64,000 bases of DNA from Neisseria lactamica (GCF_901482445.1 NZ_LR590477.1:1550001-1614000), one strand, 5' to 3'; positions 43,486 to 52,998 are shown, numbered from the stretch's first letter. Numbers and translations: made by a program. Notes: generated by a model not told the origin, from the sequence alone.

Positions 43486-44043
43486 ATGATTAACGATATT
43501 CAAAAAACAGCCGAAGGCAAAATGCAGCGTTCGGTCGAAGTACTGAAAGAAAATCTGGCGAAAGTGCGTACCGGTCGCGCGCATACCGGCCTGCTCGACC
43601 AAGTGGAAGTCGAATACTGGGGCAGTATGATCCCCGTCAGCCAGGTTGCCAACGTAACGCTTTTAGACGCGCGCACCATCGGCGTGAAACCGTTTGAGGG
43701 CAATATGGCGGCCAAAGTCGAGAAAGCCATCCGCGATTCAAACTTGGGGCTGAACCCGGCATCCGTCGGCGATTTGATCCGCGTGCCGATGCCGATGCTG
43801 ACCGAAGAACGCCGCAAAGACCTGATTAAAGTCGTACGCGGCGAAGCGGAAGAAGGACGCGTCTCCATCCGCAACGTGCGCCGCGATGCCAACGACCACA
43901 TCAAAAAACTCCTCAAAGACAAAGAAATTTCCGAAGACGAGGCACGCCGGGGCGAAGAGGCGGTTCAAAAACTGACCGACAAATACATTGCCGAAGCCGA
44001 CAAACTCCTGACTGCCAAAGAAGAAGATTTGATGGCGGTTTAA
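43486..44043 (+). CDS. frr: Ribosome recycling factor
   Basis: 185 residues from ATG 43486 (MINDIQKTAEGKMQRSVEVLK), the standard length. Signature segments are KVRTGRAHTGLLDQVEVEYWG and IRVPMPMLTEERRKDLIKVVRGEAEEGRVSIRNVRRD. With EF-G it splits post-termination ribosomes. First gene of the frr-uppS-cdsA-dxr-rseP-bamA-skp-lpxD-fabZ cluster. An uptake-sequence pair lies just upstream (43420-43453). Confidence 0.97.
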   Translation: MINDIQKTAEGKMQRSVEVLKENLAKVRTGRAHTGLLDQVEVEYWGSMIPVSQVANVTLLDARTIGVKPFEGNMAAKVEKAIRDSNLGLNPASVGDLIRVPMPMLTEERRKDLIKVVRGEAEEGRVSIRNVRRDANDHIKKLLKDKEISEDEARRGEEAVQKLTDKYIAEADKLLTAKEEDLMAV

Positions 44044-44098
44044 CCTGCACGGTCCGGCGTTCAGACGGCATCCGAACGCCGAACCGCGAAAGGCAGAC

Positions 44099-44845
44099 AT
44101 GAAAAGCAGCACGCAGGCCGTTTTGGAACACACCGCCATCCCGAGGCATATCGCCGTGATTATGGACGGCAACGGCCGTTGGGCGAAAAAGCGTTTCCTC
44201 CCGCGCATAATGGGACACAAACGCGGTTTGGACGCGTTGGAAAATATGGTGAAGCATTGCGCCGGACTGGGTGTGCGATATCTGACCGTATTTGCCTTTT
44301 CAACCGAAAACTGGCGCCGCCCCGAAGACGAAGTTTCGTTCCTGATGGGGCTGTTTTTACAGGCTTTGCAAAAACAGGTGCGCCGCCTGCACGAAAACAA
44401 TATGCGCCTGAAGATATTGGGCAGCCGCGAACGCTTCAACCGGCAGATTCTGCAAGGCATCGAAGAAGCAGAAGCCTTGACGGCAAACAATACCGGCCTG
44501 ACCCTGAGCATTGCCGCCGATTACGGCGGCCGCTGGGATATTTTGCAGGCGGCAAACAGGCTGCTTGCAGACGGCGTATCGGAAATCACGGAAGACATGC
44601 TGGCAAAATACCTGATGCTGGGCGATGCGCCCGAGCCGGATTTGTTCATCCGCACCGGCGGCGAAACACGCATCAGCAATTTCCTGCTCTGGCAGATGGC
44701 GTATGCCGAACTGTATTTCACCGACATCCTGTGGCCCGATTTCGACGAAACCGCCTTAGATGCCGCCGTCTCCTCGTTCCAAAAACGCGAACGGCGGTTC
44801 GGACGCACCTCCGAGCAACTACCTATCGAACAGCAAAGGGATTGA
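44099..44845 (+). CDS. uppS: Undecaprenyl diphosphate synthase
   Basis: 248 residues. HIAVIMDGNGRWAKKRFLPR with catalytic Asp, GVRYLTVFAFSTENWRRP, LTLSIAADYGGRWDI and the C-terminal DLFIRTGGETRISNFLLWQMAYAELYF. It extends farnesyl diphosphate with isopentenyl diphosphate to the C55 carrier lipid for peptidoglycan and surface glycans. cdsA starts one base after its stop. An uptake-sequence stem (44058-44083) lies before the gene. Confidence 0.97.
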   Translation: MKSSTQAVLEHTAIPRHIAVIMDGNGRWAKKRFLPRIMGHKRGLDALENMVKHCAGLGVRYLTVFAFSTENWRRPEDEVSFLMGLFLQALQKQVRRLHENNMRLKILGSRERFNRQILQGIEEAEALTANNTGLTLSIAADYGGRWDILQAANRLLADGVSEITEDMLAKYLMLGDAPEPDLFIRTGGETRISNFLLWQMAYAELYFTDILWPDFDETALDAAVSSFQKRERRFGRTSEQLPIEQQRD

Positions 44846-44846
44846 T

Positions 44847-45644
44847 ATGCTGAAACAACGGGTAATAACCGCGCTGTGGCTGCTGCCGCTGATGCTGGGT
44901 ATGCTGTTTTACGCGCCGCAATGGCTGTGGGCGGCATTTTGCGGACTGATTGCCCTGATTGCCTTGTGGGAATATGCCCGTATGAGCGGTTTGTGCAAAA
45001 CCGAAACCAACCATTACCTCGCCGCAACCTTGGTTTTCGGCGTGGTTGCCTATGCGGGCGGCTGGATGCTGCCCAATTTGGTTTGGTATGTTGTTTTGGC
45101 GTTTTGGCTCGCCGTGATGCCTTTGTGGTTGAGATTCAAATGGAAATTGAACGGCGGTTGGCAGGCTTATACCGTCGGCTGGCTTTTGGTTATGCCGTTT
45201 TGGTTCGCGCTCGTATCCCTGCGCCCGCACCCCGATGATGCCCTGCCGCTGCTCGCCGTGATGGGTTTGGTGTGGATTGCCGACGTTTGCGCGTATTTCA
45301 GCGGCAAGGCGTTCGGCAAACACAAAATCGCACCGGCAATCAGCCCCGGCAAGAGCTGGGAAGGCGCAATCGGCGGCGCGGTTTGCGTGGCCGTGTATAT
45401 AACCGCCGTACGAAGTGCCGGCTGGACGGCATTCGATACAGGCTGGTTCGATACCGTGTTAATCGGTTTGGTGCTGACCGTTGTCAGCATATGCGGCGAC
45501 CTTTTAGAAAGCTGGCTCAAGCGCGCGGCAGGCATCAAAGACAGCAGCAAGCTGCTGCCCGGACACGGCGGCGTGTTCGACCGCGTGGACAGCCTGATTG
45601 CCGTTATCAGCGTCTATGCGGCGATGATGTCGGTTTTAAATTGA
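44847..45644 (+). CDS. cdsA: Phosphatidate cytidylyltransferase
   Basis: 265 residues, about seven to eight membrane helices. The C-terminal signature is SVCGDLLESWLKRAAGIKDSSKLLPGHGGVFDRVDSL (reads SICGDLLESW here). It makes CDP-diacylglycerol from phosphatidate and CTP for all phospholipids. Start chosen at 44847, one base after the uppS stop. Confidence 0.95.
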   Translation: MLKQRVITALWLLPLMLGMLFYAPQWLWAAFCGLIALIALWEYARMSGLCKTETNHYLAATLVFGVVAYAGGWMLPNLVWYVVLAFWLAVMPLWLRFKWKLNGGWQAYTVGWLLVMPFWFALVSLRPHPDDALPLLAVMGLVWIADVCAYFSGKAFGKHKIAPAISPGKSWEGAIGGAVCVAVYITAVRSAGWTAFDTGWFDTVLIGLVLTVVSICGDLLESWLKRAAGIKDSSKLLPGHGGVFDRVDSLIAVISVYAAMMSVLN

Positions 45645-45648
45645 CTCT

Positions 45649-45677
45649 ATGCCGTCTGAAACCGCTTCAGACGGCAT
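45649..45677 (+). terminator. Uptake-sequence hairpin between cdsA and dxr
   Basis: ATGCCGTCTGAA and reverse complement around 5 bases; no T-run, so the downstream genes may still be read through. Confidence 0.55.
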
Positions 45678-45699
45678 CCGGTATGAAGTTATCCCCATT

Positions 45700-46884
45700 A
45701 TGACACCACAAGTCCTGACCATATTAGGCAGTACCGGCAGCATAGGCGAAAGCACGCTGGACGTTGTCTCCCGCCACCCCGAAAAATTCCGCGTATTCGC
45801 GCTGGCGGGGCATAAGCAGGTCGAGAAACTGGCGGCGCAATGCCGGACGTTCCGCCCCGAATATGCCGTCGTTGCCGATGCCGGACACGCCGCCCGGCTT
45901 GAAGCCCTGTTGAAACGCGACGGCACGGCAACGCAGGTTTTACACGGCGCGCAGGCATTGGTCGACGTTGCGTCTGCTGACGAAGTCAGCGGTGTCATGT
46001 GCGCCATCGTCGGTGCGGCGGGGCTGCCTTCCGCGCTGGCGGCGGCGCAAAAAGGCAAAACCATTTATCTGGCGAACAAAGAGACGCTGGTGGTTTCCGG
46101 CGCGTTGTTTATGGAAACCGCCCGTGCAAACGGCGCAGCAGTGTTGCCCGTCGACAGCGAACACAACGCCGTTTTCCAAGTTTTGCCGCGCGATTACACA
46201 GGCCGTCTGAACGAACACGGCATCCGTTCGATTATCCTGACCGCTTCCGGCGGTCCGTTTCTGACGACCGATTTAGGCACGTTCGACAGCATTACGCCCG
46301 CCCAGGCGGTCAAACACCCCAATTGGCGTATGGGGCGCAAGATCTCCGTCGATTCCGCCACCATGATGAACAAAGGTTTGGAGCTGATTGAAGCGCATTG
46401 GCTGTTCGACTGTCCGCCTGACAAGCTCGAAGTCGTCATCCATCCGCAATCCGTGATACACAGTATGGTGCGCTACCGCGACGGCTCTGTGTTGGCGCAA
46501 CTGGGCAATCCCGATATGCGTACGCCCATCGCCTATTGTTTGGGCCTGCCCGAGCGCATCGATTCGGGTGTCGGCGACCTGGATTTCGACACATTGTCCG
46601 CACTGACCTTCCAAAAGCCCGACTTTGGCCGCTTCCCCTGCCTGAAACTCGCCTATGAAGCCATGAACGCAGGCGGAGCCGCGCCCTGCGTATTGAACGC
46701 CGCCAACGAAGCCGCCGTCGCCGCCTTTTTGGACGGACAGATTAAGTTTACCGATATTGCCAAAACCGTCGCCCATTGTCTTTCACAAGACTTTTCAGAC
46801 GGCATAGGCGATATAGGGGGGCTCTTGGCGCAAGATGCCCGGACACGCGCACAGGCACAAGCATTTATCTGCACACTAAACTAA
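45700..46884 (+). CDS. dxr: 1-deoxy-D-xylulose 5-phosphate reductoisomerase
   Basis: 394 residues from ATG 45700 (MTPQVLTILGSTGSIGESTLDVV). NADPH-binding GSTGSIGEST, LANKETLVVSGALF, the metal site PVDSEHNAVFQ, then TASGGPF and WRMGRKISVDSATMMNKGLELIEAHWLF. It makes MEP in the non-mevalonate isoprenoid pathway, feeding UppS, and is the target of fosmidomycin. An uptake sequence lies within the 3' coding end at about 46793. Confidence 0.97.
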   Translation: MTPQVLTILGSTGSIGESTLDVVSRHPEKFRVFALAGHKQVEKLAAQCRTFRPEYAVVADAGHAARLEALLKRDGTATQVLHGAQALVDVASADEVSGVMCAIVGAAGLPSALAAAQKGKTIYLANKETLVVSGALFMETARANGAAVLPVDSEHNAVFQVLPRDYTGRLNEHGIRSIILTASGGPFLTTDLGTFDSITPAQAVKHPNWRMGRKISVDSATMMNKGLELIEAHWLFDCPPDKLEVVIHPQSVIHSMVRYRDGSVLAQLGNPDMRTPIAYCLGLPERIDSGVGDLDFDTLSALTFQKPDFGRFPCLKLAYEAMNAGGAAPCVLNAANEAAVAAFLDGQIKFTDIAKTVAHCLSQDFSDGIGDIGGLLAQDARTRAQAQAFICTLN

Positions 46885-46917
46885 TGCCGTCCGAACACAC
46901 GGACAAAGGAAAACCAT

Positions 46918-48258
46918 TTGCACACCCTACTTGCCTTTATCGTTGCCATCCTGATTTTGGTCAGCCTGCACGAATTCGGACACTACATCGTCGCCAGATT
47001 GTGCGGCGTAAAAGTGCTGCGTTTTTCCATCGGCTTCGGCAAACCGTTTTTCACCCGAAAGCGCGGCGACACCGAATGGTGCCTCGCCCCGATTCCGTTG
47101 GGCGGCTACGTCAAAATGGTCGATACGCGCGAAGGCGAAGTATCAGAAGCCGATTTACCCTACGCTTTTGACAAACAACACCCCGCCAAACGCATCGCCA
47201 TCGTCGCCGCCGGCCCGCTGACCAATCTCGCACTGGCGGTTTTGCTTTACGGCTTGAGTTTTTCCTTCGGCGTAACCGAAATCCGCCCCTATGTCGGCAC
47301 AGTCGAACCGGACACCATCGCCGCCCGCGCCGGCTTCCAAAGCGGCGACAAAATACAATCCGTCAACGGCGTTGCCGTCCAAGACTGGGGCGGCGCGCAA
47401 ACCGAAATCGTCCTCAACCTCGAAGCCGGCAAAGTCGCCGTCGGCGTTCAGACGGCATCGGGCGCGCAAACCGTCCGCACCATCGATGCCGCAGGCACGC
47501 CGGAAGCCGGTAAAATCGCAAAAAACCAAGGCTACATCGGTCTGATGCCCTTTAAAATCACAACCGTTGTCGGCGGCGTGGAAAAAGGCAGCCCCGCCGA
47601 CAAAGCAGGCCTGCAACCGGGCGACAGGCTGACTGCCGCCGACGGCAAACCCATCGCCTCGTGGCAGGAATGGGCAAACCTGACCCGCCAAAGCCCGGGC
47701 AGGAAAATCGCCTTAACCTACGAACGCGCCGGACAAACCCGTACCGCCGACATCCGCCCCGATACTGTCGAACAATCCGACCACACCCTGATCGGGCGCG
47801 TCGGGCTGTTCCCCCGGCCCGACAGGGCGTGGGACGCGCAAATCCGCCGCAGCTACCGCCCGACAGTTGCACAAGCATTCGGTATGGGCTGGGAAAAAAC
47901 CGTTTCCCACTCGTGGACAACCGTCAAATTTTTCGGCAAACTGATTAGCGGCAACGCCTCTGTCAGCCATATTTCCGGGCCGCTGACCATTGCCGATATT
48001 GCCGGGCAGTCCGCCGAACTCGGCTTGCAGAGTTATTTGGAATTTCTGGCGCTGGTCAGCATCAGCCTCGGCGTGCTGAACCTGCTGCCCGTCCCCGTTT
48101 TGGACGGCGGCCACCTCGTGTTTTATACTGCCGAATGGATACGCGGCAAACCTTTGGGCGAACGCGTCCAAAACATCGGTTTGCGCCTCGGGCTCGCCCT
48201 GATGATGCTGATGATGACGGTCGCCTTCTTCAACGACGTTACCCGGCTGCTCGGTTAG
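46918..48258 (+). CDS. rseP: Site-2 zinc metalloprotease (RseP family)
   Basis: 446 residues, started at TTG 46918 (translated Met) with GGAAAA upstream; this matches the family start and no ATG is nearby. HEFGHY near residue 20 is the zinc-binding HExxH in the first membrane helix; two PDZ domains follow (about 105-185 and 195-290), and the last helices contain NLLPVPVLDGGHLVF with the third metal ligand. Intramembrane protease upstream of bamA, as in many proteobacteria. Confidence 0.93.
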   Translation: MHTLLAFIVAILILVSLHEFGHYIVARLCGVKVLRFSIGFGKPFFTRKRGDTEWCLAPIPLGGYVKMVDTREGEVSEADLPYAFDKQHPAKRIAIVAAGPLTNLALAVLLYGLSFSFGVTEIRPYVGTVEPDTIAARAGFQSGDKIQSVNGVAVQDWGGAQTEIVLNLEAGKVAVGVQTASGAQTVRTIDAAGTPEAGKIAKNQGYIGLMPFKITTVVGGVEKGSPADKAGLQPGDRLTAADGKPIASWQEWANLTRQSPGRKIALTYERAGQTRTADIRPDTVEQSDHTLIGRVGLFPRPDRAWDAQIRRSYRPTVAQAFGMGWEKTVSHSWTTVKFFGKLISGNASVSHISGPLTIADIAGQSAELGLQSYLEFLALVSISLGVLNLLPVPVLDGGHLVFYTAEWIRGKPLGERVQNIGLRLGLALMMLMMTVAFFNDVTRLLG

Positions 48259-48314
48259 ATTTTACGTTTCGGAATGCCGTCTGAAACCGCATTCCGCACC
48301 ACAAGGAACTTACG

Positions 48315-50735
48315 ATGAAACTGAAACAGATTGCCTCCGCCCTGATGCTTTTCGGCATACCGCCGCTGGCATTTGCCGACTTCACCGTCCGCGACATCCG
48401 CATCGAAGGCCTGCAGCATACCGAACCGAGCACCGTCTTCAGCTACCTGCCCGTCAAAATCGGCGACAACTACAACGACGGGCGCGGCGGCGAAATCATC
48501 AAAAGCCTGTACGCCACCGGCTTTTTCGACGACGTGCGCGTCGAAACTGCGGACGGGCAGCTCCTGCTGACCGTCATCGAACGCCCCGCCATCGGCTCGC
48601 TCAACATTACCGGCGCCAAAATGCTGCAAAACGACGCCATCAAGAAAAACCTCGAATCCTTCGGGCTGGCGCAGTCGCAATACTTCAACCGGGCGACACT
48701 CAACCAGGCGGTCGCCGGCCTGAAAGACGAATATCTCGGGCGCGGCAAACTCAATATACAGATCACACCCAAAGTGACCAAACTCTCCCGCAACCGCGTC
48801 GCCATAGACATCGCAATCGACGAAGGCGAATCCGCCAAAATCACCGACATCGAATTTGAAGGCAACCAAGTCTATTCCGACCGCAAACTGATGCGGCAAA
48901 TGTCCCTGACGGAAGGCGGCATTTGGACGTGGCTGACCCGCAGCAACCGGTTCGACCGCCGGAAATTCGCCCAAGATATGGAAAAAGTAACCGACTTTTA
49001 CCAAAACAACGGCTATTTCGACTTCCGCATCCTCGATACCGACATACAAACCAACGAAGGCAAAACCAAACAAACCATCAAAATCACCGTCAGCGAAGGC
49101 GAACGCTTCCGCTGGGGCAAAGTCTCCATCGAAGGCGATACCAAAGAAGTCCCCAAAGCCGAACTGGAAAAACTGCTGACGATGAAGCCCGGCAAATGGT
49201 ACGAACGCCGGCAGATGACCGAAGTTTTGGGCGCCATCCAAAACCGTATGGGTTCGGCAGGCTACGCATACAGCGAAATCAGCGTACAGCCGCTGCCGAA
49301 CGCCGAAACCAAAACCGTCGATTTCGTCCTGCACATCGAACCCGGTCGGAAAATCTACGTCAACGAAATCCACATCACGGGCAACAACAAAACCCGCGAC
49401 GAAGTCGTGCGCCGCGAATTGCGCCAAATGGAGTCCGCGCCTTACGATACGGACAAACTGCAACGTTCCAAAGAGCGCGTCGAGCTTTTGGGCTACTTCG
49501 ACAACGTGCAGTTTGACGCCGTCCCGCTTGCCGGCACGCCCGACCAAGTCGATTTGAATATGAGCCTGACCGAACGCTCCACCGGTTCGCTGGATTTGAG
49601 CGCGGGCTGGGTACAGGATACCGGCTTGGTGATGTCCGCAGGCGTATCGCAGGACAACCTCTTCGGCACGGGCAAATCGGCCGCCCTGCGCGCCTCGCGG
49701 AGCAAAACCACGGTTAACGGCTCGCTGTCGTTTACCGATCCGTACTTCACGGCAGACGGGGTCAGCTTGGGCTACGATGTTTACGGAAAAGCCTTCGACC
49801 CGCGCAAATCCTCCTCCGGCGTGAAACAATATAAAACCACCACCATAGGCGGCGGGGTGCGGACGGGCATCCCCGTTACCGAATACGACCGCGTCAATTT
49901 CGGGCTGGCGGCAGAACACCTTGCCGTCAACACCTATAACAAAGCCCCCAAACGCTATGCCGACTTTATCAAACAATACGGCAAAACCGACGGTGCAAAC
50001 GGCAGCTTCAAAGGTTGGCTGTACAAAGGCACCGTCGGCTGGGGGCGCAACAAGACCGACAGCGCGTTATGGCCGACGCGCGGCTACCTGACGGGCGTGA
50101 ACGCCGAAATCGCCCTGCCCGGCAGCAAACTGCAATACTACTCCGCCACCCACAACCAAACCTGGTTCTTCCCCTTAAGCAAAACCTTCACACTGATGCT
50201 GGGCGGCGAAATCGGCTATGCCGGCGGCTACGGCAAAACCAAAGAAATCCCCTTCTTTGAAAACTTCTACGGCGGCGGACTGGGCTCGGTGCGCGGCTAC
50301 GAAAGCGGCACGCTCGGCCCGAAAGTGTATGACGAATACGGCGAAAAAATCAGCTACGGCGGCAACAAAAAAGCCAACGTCTCCGCCGAGCTGCTCTTCC
50401 CGATGCCGGGCGCGAAAGACGCGCGCACCGTCCGCCTGAGCCTGTTTGCCGACGCAGGCAGCGTGTGGGACGGCAAAACCTACGACGACAACAGCAGTTC
50501 CGCAACCGGCGGCACCGGCGCTGCCGGCACGACCGGCGGCAGGGTTCAAAACGTTTACGGCCCCGGCAATATCCACAAATCGACCTTCGCCAACGAATTG
50601 CGCTATTCCGCCGGCGGCGCGGTTACCTGGCTCTCGCCTTTGGGCCCGATGAAATTCAGCTACGCCTACCCGCTGAAGAAAAAAACGGAAGACGAAATCC
50701 AACGCTTCCAATTCCAACTCGGCACGACGTTCTAA
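48315..50735 (+). CDS. bamA: Outer-membrane protein assembly factor BamA (Omp85)
   Basis: 806 residues with signal peptide MKLKQIASALMLFGIPPLAFA. Five POTRA domains span about 22-420 (begins DFTVRDIRIEGLQHTEPSTVFSYLPV), followed by the 16-strand beta-barrel containing the VRGYESGTLGPKV loop and ending in FQFQLGTTF with a C-terminal Phe. It is the core of the BAM complex. An extra 9 codons in an extracellular loop (about residues 731-740, TGGTGAAGTTGG) account for the length above the 797 I recall for other strains. Good ribosome-binding site AAGGAA. Confidence 0.97.
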   Translation: MKLKQIASALMLFGIPPLAFADFTVRDIRIEGLQHTEPSTVFSYLPVKIGDNYNDGRGGEIIKSLYATGFFDDVRVETADGQLLLTVIERPAIGSLNITGAKMLQNDAIKKNLESFGLAQSQYFNRATLNQAVAGLKDEYLGRGKLNIQITPKVTKLSRNRVAIDIAIDEGESAKITDIEFEGNQVYSDRKLMRQMSLTEGGIWTWLTRSNRFDRRKFAQDMEKVTDFYQNNGYFDFRILDTDIQTNEGKTKQTIKITVSEGERFRWGKVSIEGDTKEVPKAELEKLLTMKPGKWYERRQMTEVLGAIQNRMGSAGYAYSEISVQPLPNAETKTVDFVLHIEPGRKIYVNEIHITGNNKTRDEVVRRELRQMESAPYDTDKLQRSKERVELLGYFDNVQFDAVPLAGTPDQVDLNMSLTERSTGSLDLSAGWVQDTGLVMSAGVSQDNLFGTGKSAALRASRSKTTVNGSLSFTDPYFTADGVSLGYDVYGKAFDPRKSSSGVKQYKTTTIGGGVRTGIPVTEYDRVNFGLAAEHLAVNTYNKAPKRYADFIKQYGKTDGANGSFKGWLYKGTVGWGRNKTDSALWPTRGYLTGVNAEIALPGSKLQYYSATHNQTWFFPLSKTFTLMLGGEIGYAGGYGKTKEIPFFENFYGGGLGSVRGYESGTLGPKVYDEYGEKISYGGNKKANVSAELLFPMPGAKDARTVRLSLFADAGSVWDGKTYDDNSSSATGGTGAAGTTGGRVQNVYGPGNIHKSTFANELRYSAGGAVTWLSPLGPMKFSYAYPLKKKTEDEIQRFQFQLGTTF

Positions 50736-50738
50736 TCC

Positions 50739-50777
50739 CGCAAATGCCGTCTGAAGGCTTCAGACGGCATTTGCGGC
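50739..50777 (+). terminator. Uptake-sequence hairpin between bamA and skp
   Basis: CGCAAATGCCGTCTGAAG stem with minimal loop. No T-run. Confidence 0.6.
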
Positions 50778-50798
50778 AACATCCGAAGGAGTTTTACC

Positions 50799-51299
50799 AT
50801 GACCCGTCTGACCCGCGCGCTTGCCGCCGCCCTGATCGGTTTGTGCTGCACCGCAGGCGCGCACGCCGACACCTTCCAAAAAATCGGCTTTATCAACACC
50901 GAACGCATCTACCTCGAATCCAAGCAGGCGCGCGACATCCAAAAAACGCTGGACGGCGAATTTTCCGCCCGCCAGGACGAATTGCAAAAACTGCAACGCG
51001 AAGGCCTGGATTTGGAAAGGCAGCTTGCCGAAGGCAAACTCAAAGACGCAAAAAAGGCGCAAGCCGAAGAAAAATGGCGCGGGCTGGTCGCAGCGTTCCG
51101 CAAAAAACAGGCGCAGTTTGAAGAAGACTACAACCTCCGCCGCAACGAAGAGTTTGCCTCCCTCCAGCAAAACGCCAACCGCGTCATCGTCAAAATCGCC
51201 AAACAGGAAGGTTACGATGTCATTTTGCAGGACGTGATTTACGTCAACACCCAATACGACGTTACCGACAGCGTCATTAAAGAAATGAACGCCCGCTGA
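50799..51299 (+). CDS. skp: Periplasmic chaperone Skp/OmpH
   Basis: 166 residues with signal peptide ending AGAHA. The mature part begins DTFQKIGFINTERIYLESKQARDIQKTL and is a long coiled coil (QDELQKLQREGLDLERQLAEGKLKDAKKAQ), ending in GYDVILQDVIYVNTQYDVT, all typical of OmpH proteins. It carries unfolded outer-membrane proteins to BamA, encoded just upstream. Confidence 0.93.
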   Translation: MTRLTRALAAALIGLCCTAGAHADTFQKIGFINTERIYLESKQARDIQKTLDGEFSARQDELQKLQREGLDLERQLAEGKLKDAKKAQAEEKWRGLVAAFRKKQAQFEEDYNLRRNEEFASLQQNANRVIVKIAKQEGYDVILQDVIYVNTQYDVTDSVIKEMNAR

Positions 51300-51331
51300 T
51301 CCTTTCAGACGGCATACCGAACAGGAAAACC

Positions 51332-52375
51332 ATGATTCCGGCCACCTACACCCTGTCCCAAATCACCGCGCGGCTCGGCGGCGAATGGCGCGGCGAGGAC
51401 ATTTCCATCACCGCCGTGCGCCCGCTCGCAGACGCGCAGGCGGAACACATCAGCTTCCTCGCCAACCCGAAATACAAAGCCGAAGTTCACGACAGCAGCG
51501 CGGGCGCGGTCATCGTTTCCGCCAAAGCGGCAGACGGATTTGAAGGGCGCAACCTGATTGTCGCCGACGACCCCTACCTCTATTTCGCCAAAGTCGCGCG
51601 CCTGTTTTCACCCGTCGTCAAAGCGCGCGGCGGCATCCATCCGACCGCCGTCGTCGAAGAGAGTGCGACCGTTCCCGCAAGCTGCGAAATCGGCGCGAAC
51701 GCCTACATCGGCGCAAACACCGTGCTCGGCGAAGGCTGCCGCATCTTGGCAAACGCCGTCGTCCAACACGATTGCCGTTTAGGTGATGAAGTTGTTTTAC
51801 ACCCCAACGCCGTCGTTTATTACGGCTGCACACTGGGCAGACGCGTCGAAATCCACAGCGGCGCGGTCATCGGCGCGGACGGATTCGGACTCGCCTTCGC
51901 CGGCGATTCGTGGTTTAAAATCCCGCAAACCGGCGCAGTAACGCTGGGCGACGACGTGGAAATCGGCTCGAACACCAACATCGACCGGGGCGCGATGAGC
52001 GACACCACCGTCGGCAACGGCACCAAAATCGACAACCAAGTCCAAATCGGACACAACTGCAAAATCGGTTCGCACACCGTCATCGCCGCCAAAACCGGCA
52101 TTTCCGGCAGCGTAACCATAGGCAGCTACTGCATCATCGGCGGCGGCGTCGGTACGGTCGGACACATCGAAATCGCCGACAAAACCACCATCGGCGGCGG
52201 CACGTCCGTCACCCACAGCATTACCGAAAGCGGCAAACACCTTGCCGGCATCTTCCCGATGTCTGAGCATAAAGAATGGGCGCGCAACGCCGTCCATATC
52301 CACCGCTTAAGCGAAATGAACAAACGCCTCAAAACGCTGGAACAGCAGCTTTCAGACGGCAAAGACACGCAATAA
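51332..52375 (+). CDS. lpxD: UDP-3-O-(3-hydroxyacyl)glucosamine N-acyltransferase
   Basis: 347 residues. The N-terminal uridine-binding domain precedes a left-handed beta helix of hexapeptide repeats (IGANAYIGANTVLGEG, VEIGSNTNIDRGAM, VQIGHNCKIGSHTVI) with the catalytic His in the IGHN region. Third step of lipid A synthesis. Closely followed by fabZ. A reversed uptake-sequence decamer is inside the 3' end at about 52349. Confidence 0.97.
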   Translation: MIPATYTLSQITARLGGEWRGEDISITAVRPLADAQAEHISFLANPKYKAEVHDSSAGAVIVSAKAADGFEGRNLIVADDPYLYFAKVARLFSPVVKARGGIHPTAVVEESATVPASCEIGANAYIGANTVLGEGCRILANAVVQHDCRLGDEVVLHPNAVVYYGCTLGRRVEIHSGAVIGADGFGLAFAGDSWFKIPQTGAVTLGDDVEIGSNTNIDRGAMSDTTVGNGTKIDNQVQIGHNCKIGSHTVIAAKTGISGSVTIGSYCIIGGGVGTVGHIEIADKTTIGGGTSVTHSITESGKHLAGIFPMSEHKEWARNAVHIHRLSEMNKRLKTLEQQLSDGKDTQ

Positions 52376-52408
52376 ATCCAAACCGATTTTTCCAAGGAAC
52401 ACAAAAAC

Positions 52409-52858
52409 ATGGACGTTCAACTCCCCATCGAAGCCAAAGACATCCAAAAACTCATCCCCCACCGCTACCCGTTTCTCCAGCTCGACCGCATCACCGCCTT
52501 CGAGCCGATGAAAACCCTGACCGCGATTAAAAACGTCAGCATAAACGAGCCGCAGTTCCAAGGCCATTTTCCCGACCTGCCCGTGATGCCCGGCGTACTC
52601 ATCATCGAAGCGATGGCGCAGGCGTGCGGCACGTTGGCGATTTTGAGCGAAGGCGGACGCAAAGAAAACGAATTCTTCTTCTTCGCCGGCATAGACGAAG
52701 CCCGCTTCAAACGCCAAGTCATCCCCGGCGACCAACTCGTCTTTGAAGTCGGGCTGCTGACCAGCCGGCGCGGCATCGGCAAATTCAACGCCGTTGCCAA
52801 AGTAGACGGGCAAGTCGCCGTCGAAGCCGTGATTATGTGCGCCAAACGCGTGGTTTGA
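52409..52858 (+). CDS. fabZ: 3-hydroxyacyl-[acyl-carrier-protein] dehydratase FabZ
   Basis: 149 residues, hotdog fold. PHRYPFLQLDRITAF carries the catalytic His, GHFPDLPVMPGVLIIEAMAQACGTLA the catalytic Glu. It dehydrates 3-hydroxyacyl-ACP and competes with LpxA/LpxD for hydroxyacyl-ACP, hence its place beside them. Confidence 0.96.
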   Translation: MDVQLPIEAKDIQKLIPHRYPFLQLDRITAFEPMKTLTAIKNVSINEPQFQGHFPDLPVMPGVLIIEAMAQACGTLAILSEGGRKENEFFFFAGIDEARFKRQVIPGDQLVFEVGLLTSRRGIGKFNAVAKVDGQVAVEAVIMCAKRVV

Positions 52859-52869
52859 GTGTTCGGAAA

Positions 52870-52898
52870 AAGGTCGTCTGAAAGTTTCAGACGACCTA
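52870..52898 (+). terminator. Hairpin of a non-standard uptake-sequence dialect
   Basis: AGGTCGTCTGAA at 52871-52882 and its reverse complement at 52886-52897. This is the AG-mucDUS dialect described for N. mucosa-group species, not the ATGCCGTCTGAA form used elsewhere in this window. It lies immediately after fabZ and can act as terminator. Confidence 0.8.
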
Positions 52899-52998
52899 AT
52901 AAAAAGAAAACCCACCGGTTTAGGTTTATTCAAACCCAGGGACGCGGTGGGGATTAGTTTCACCTAACTGTATCAAATATAGTTTGAAACGTCAATTT

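Noticed and set aside
48255..49976. 573-residue open frame antisense to bamA
   Set aside because: Shadow of bamA codon usage; the sense frame has signal peptide, POTRA domains and barrel.
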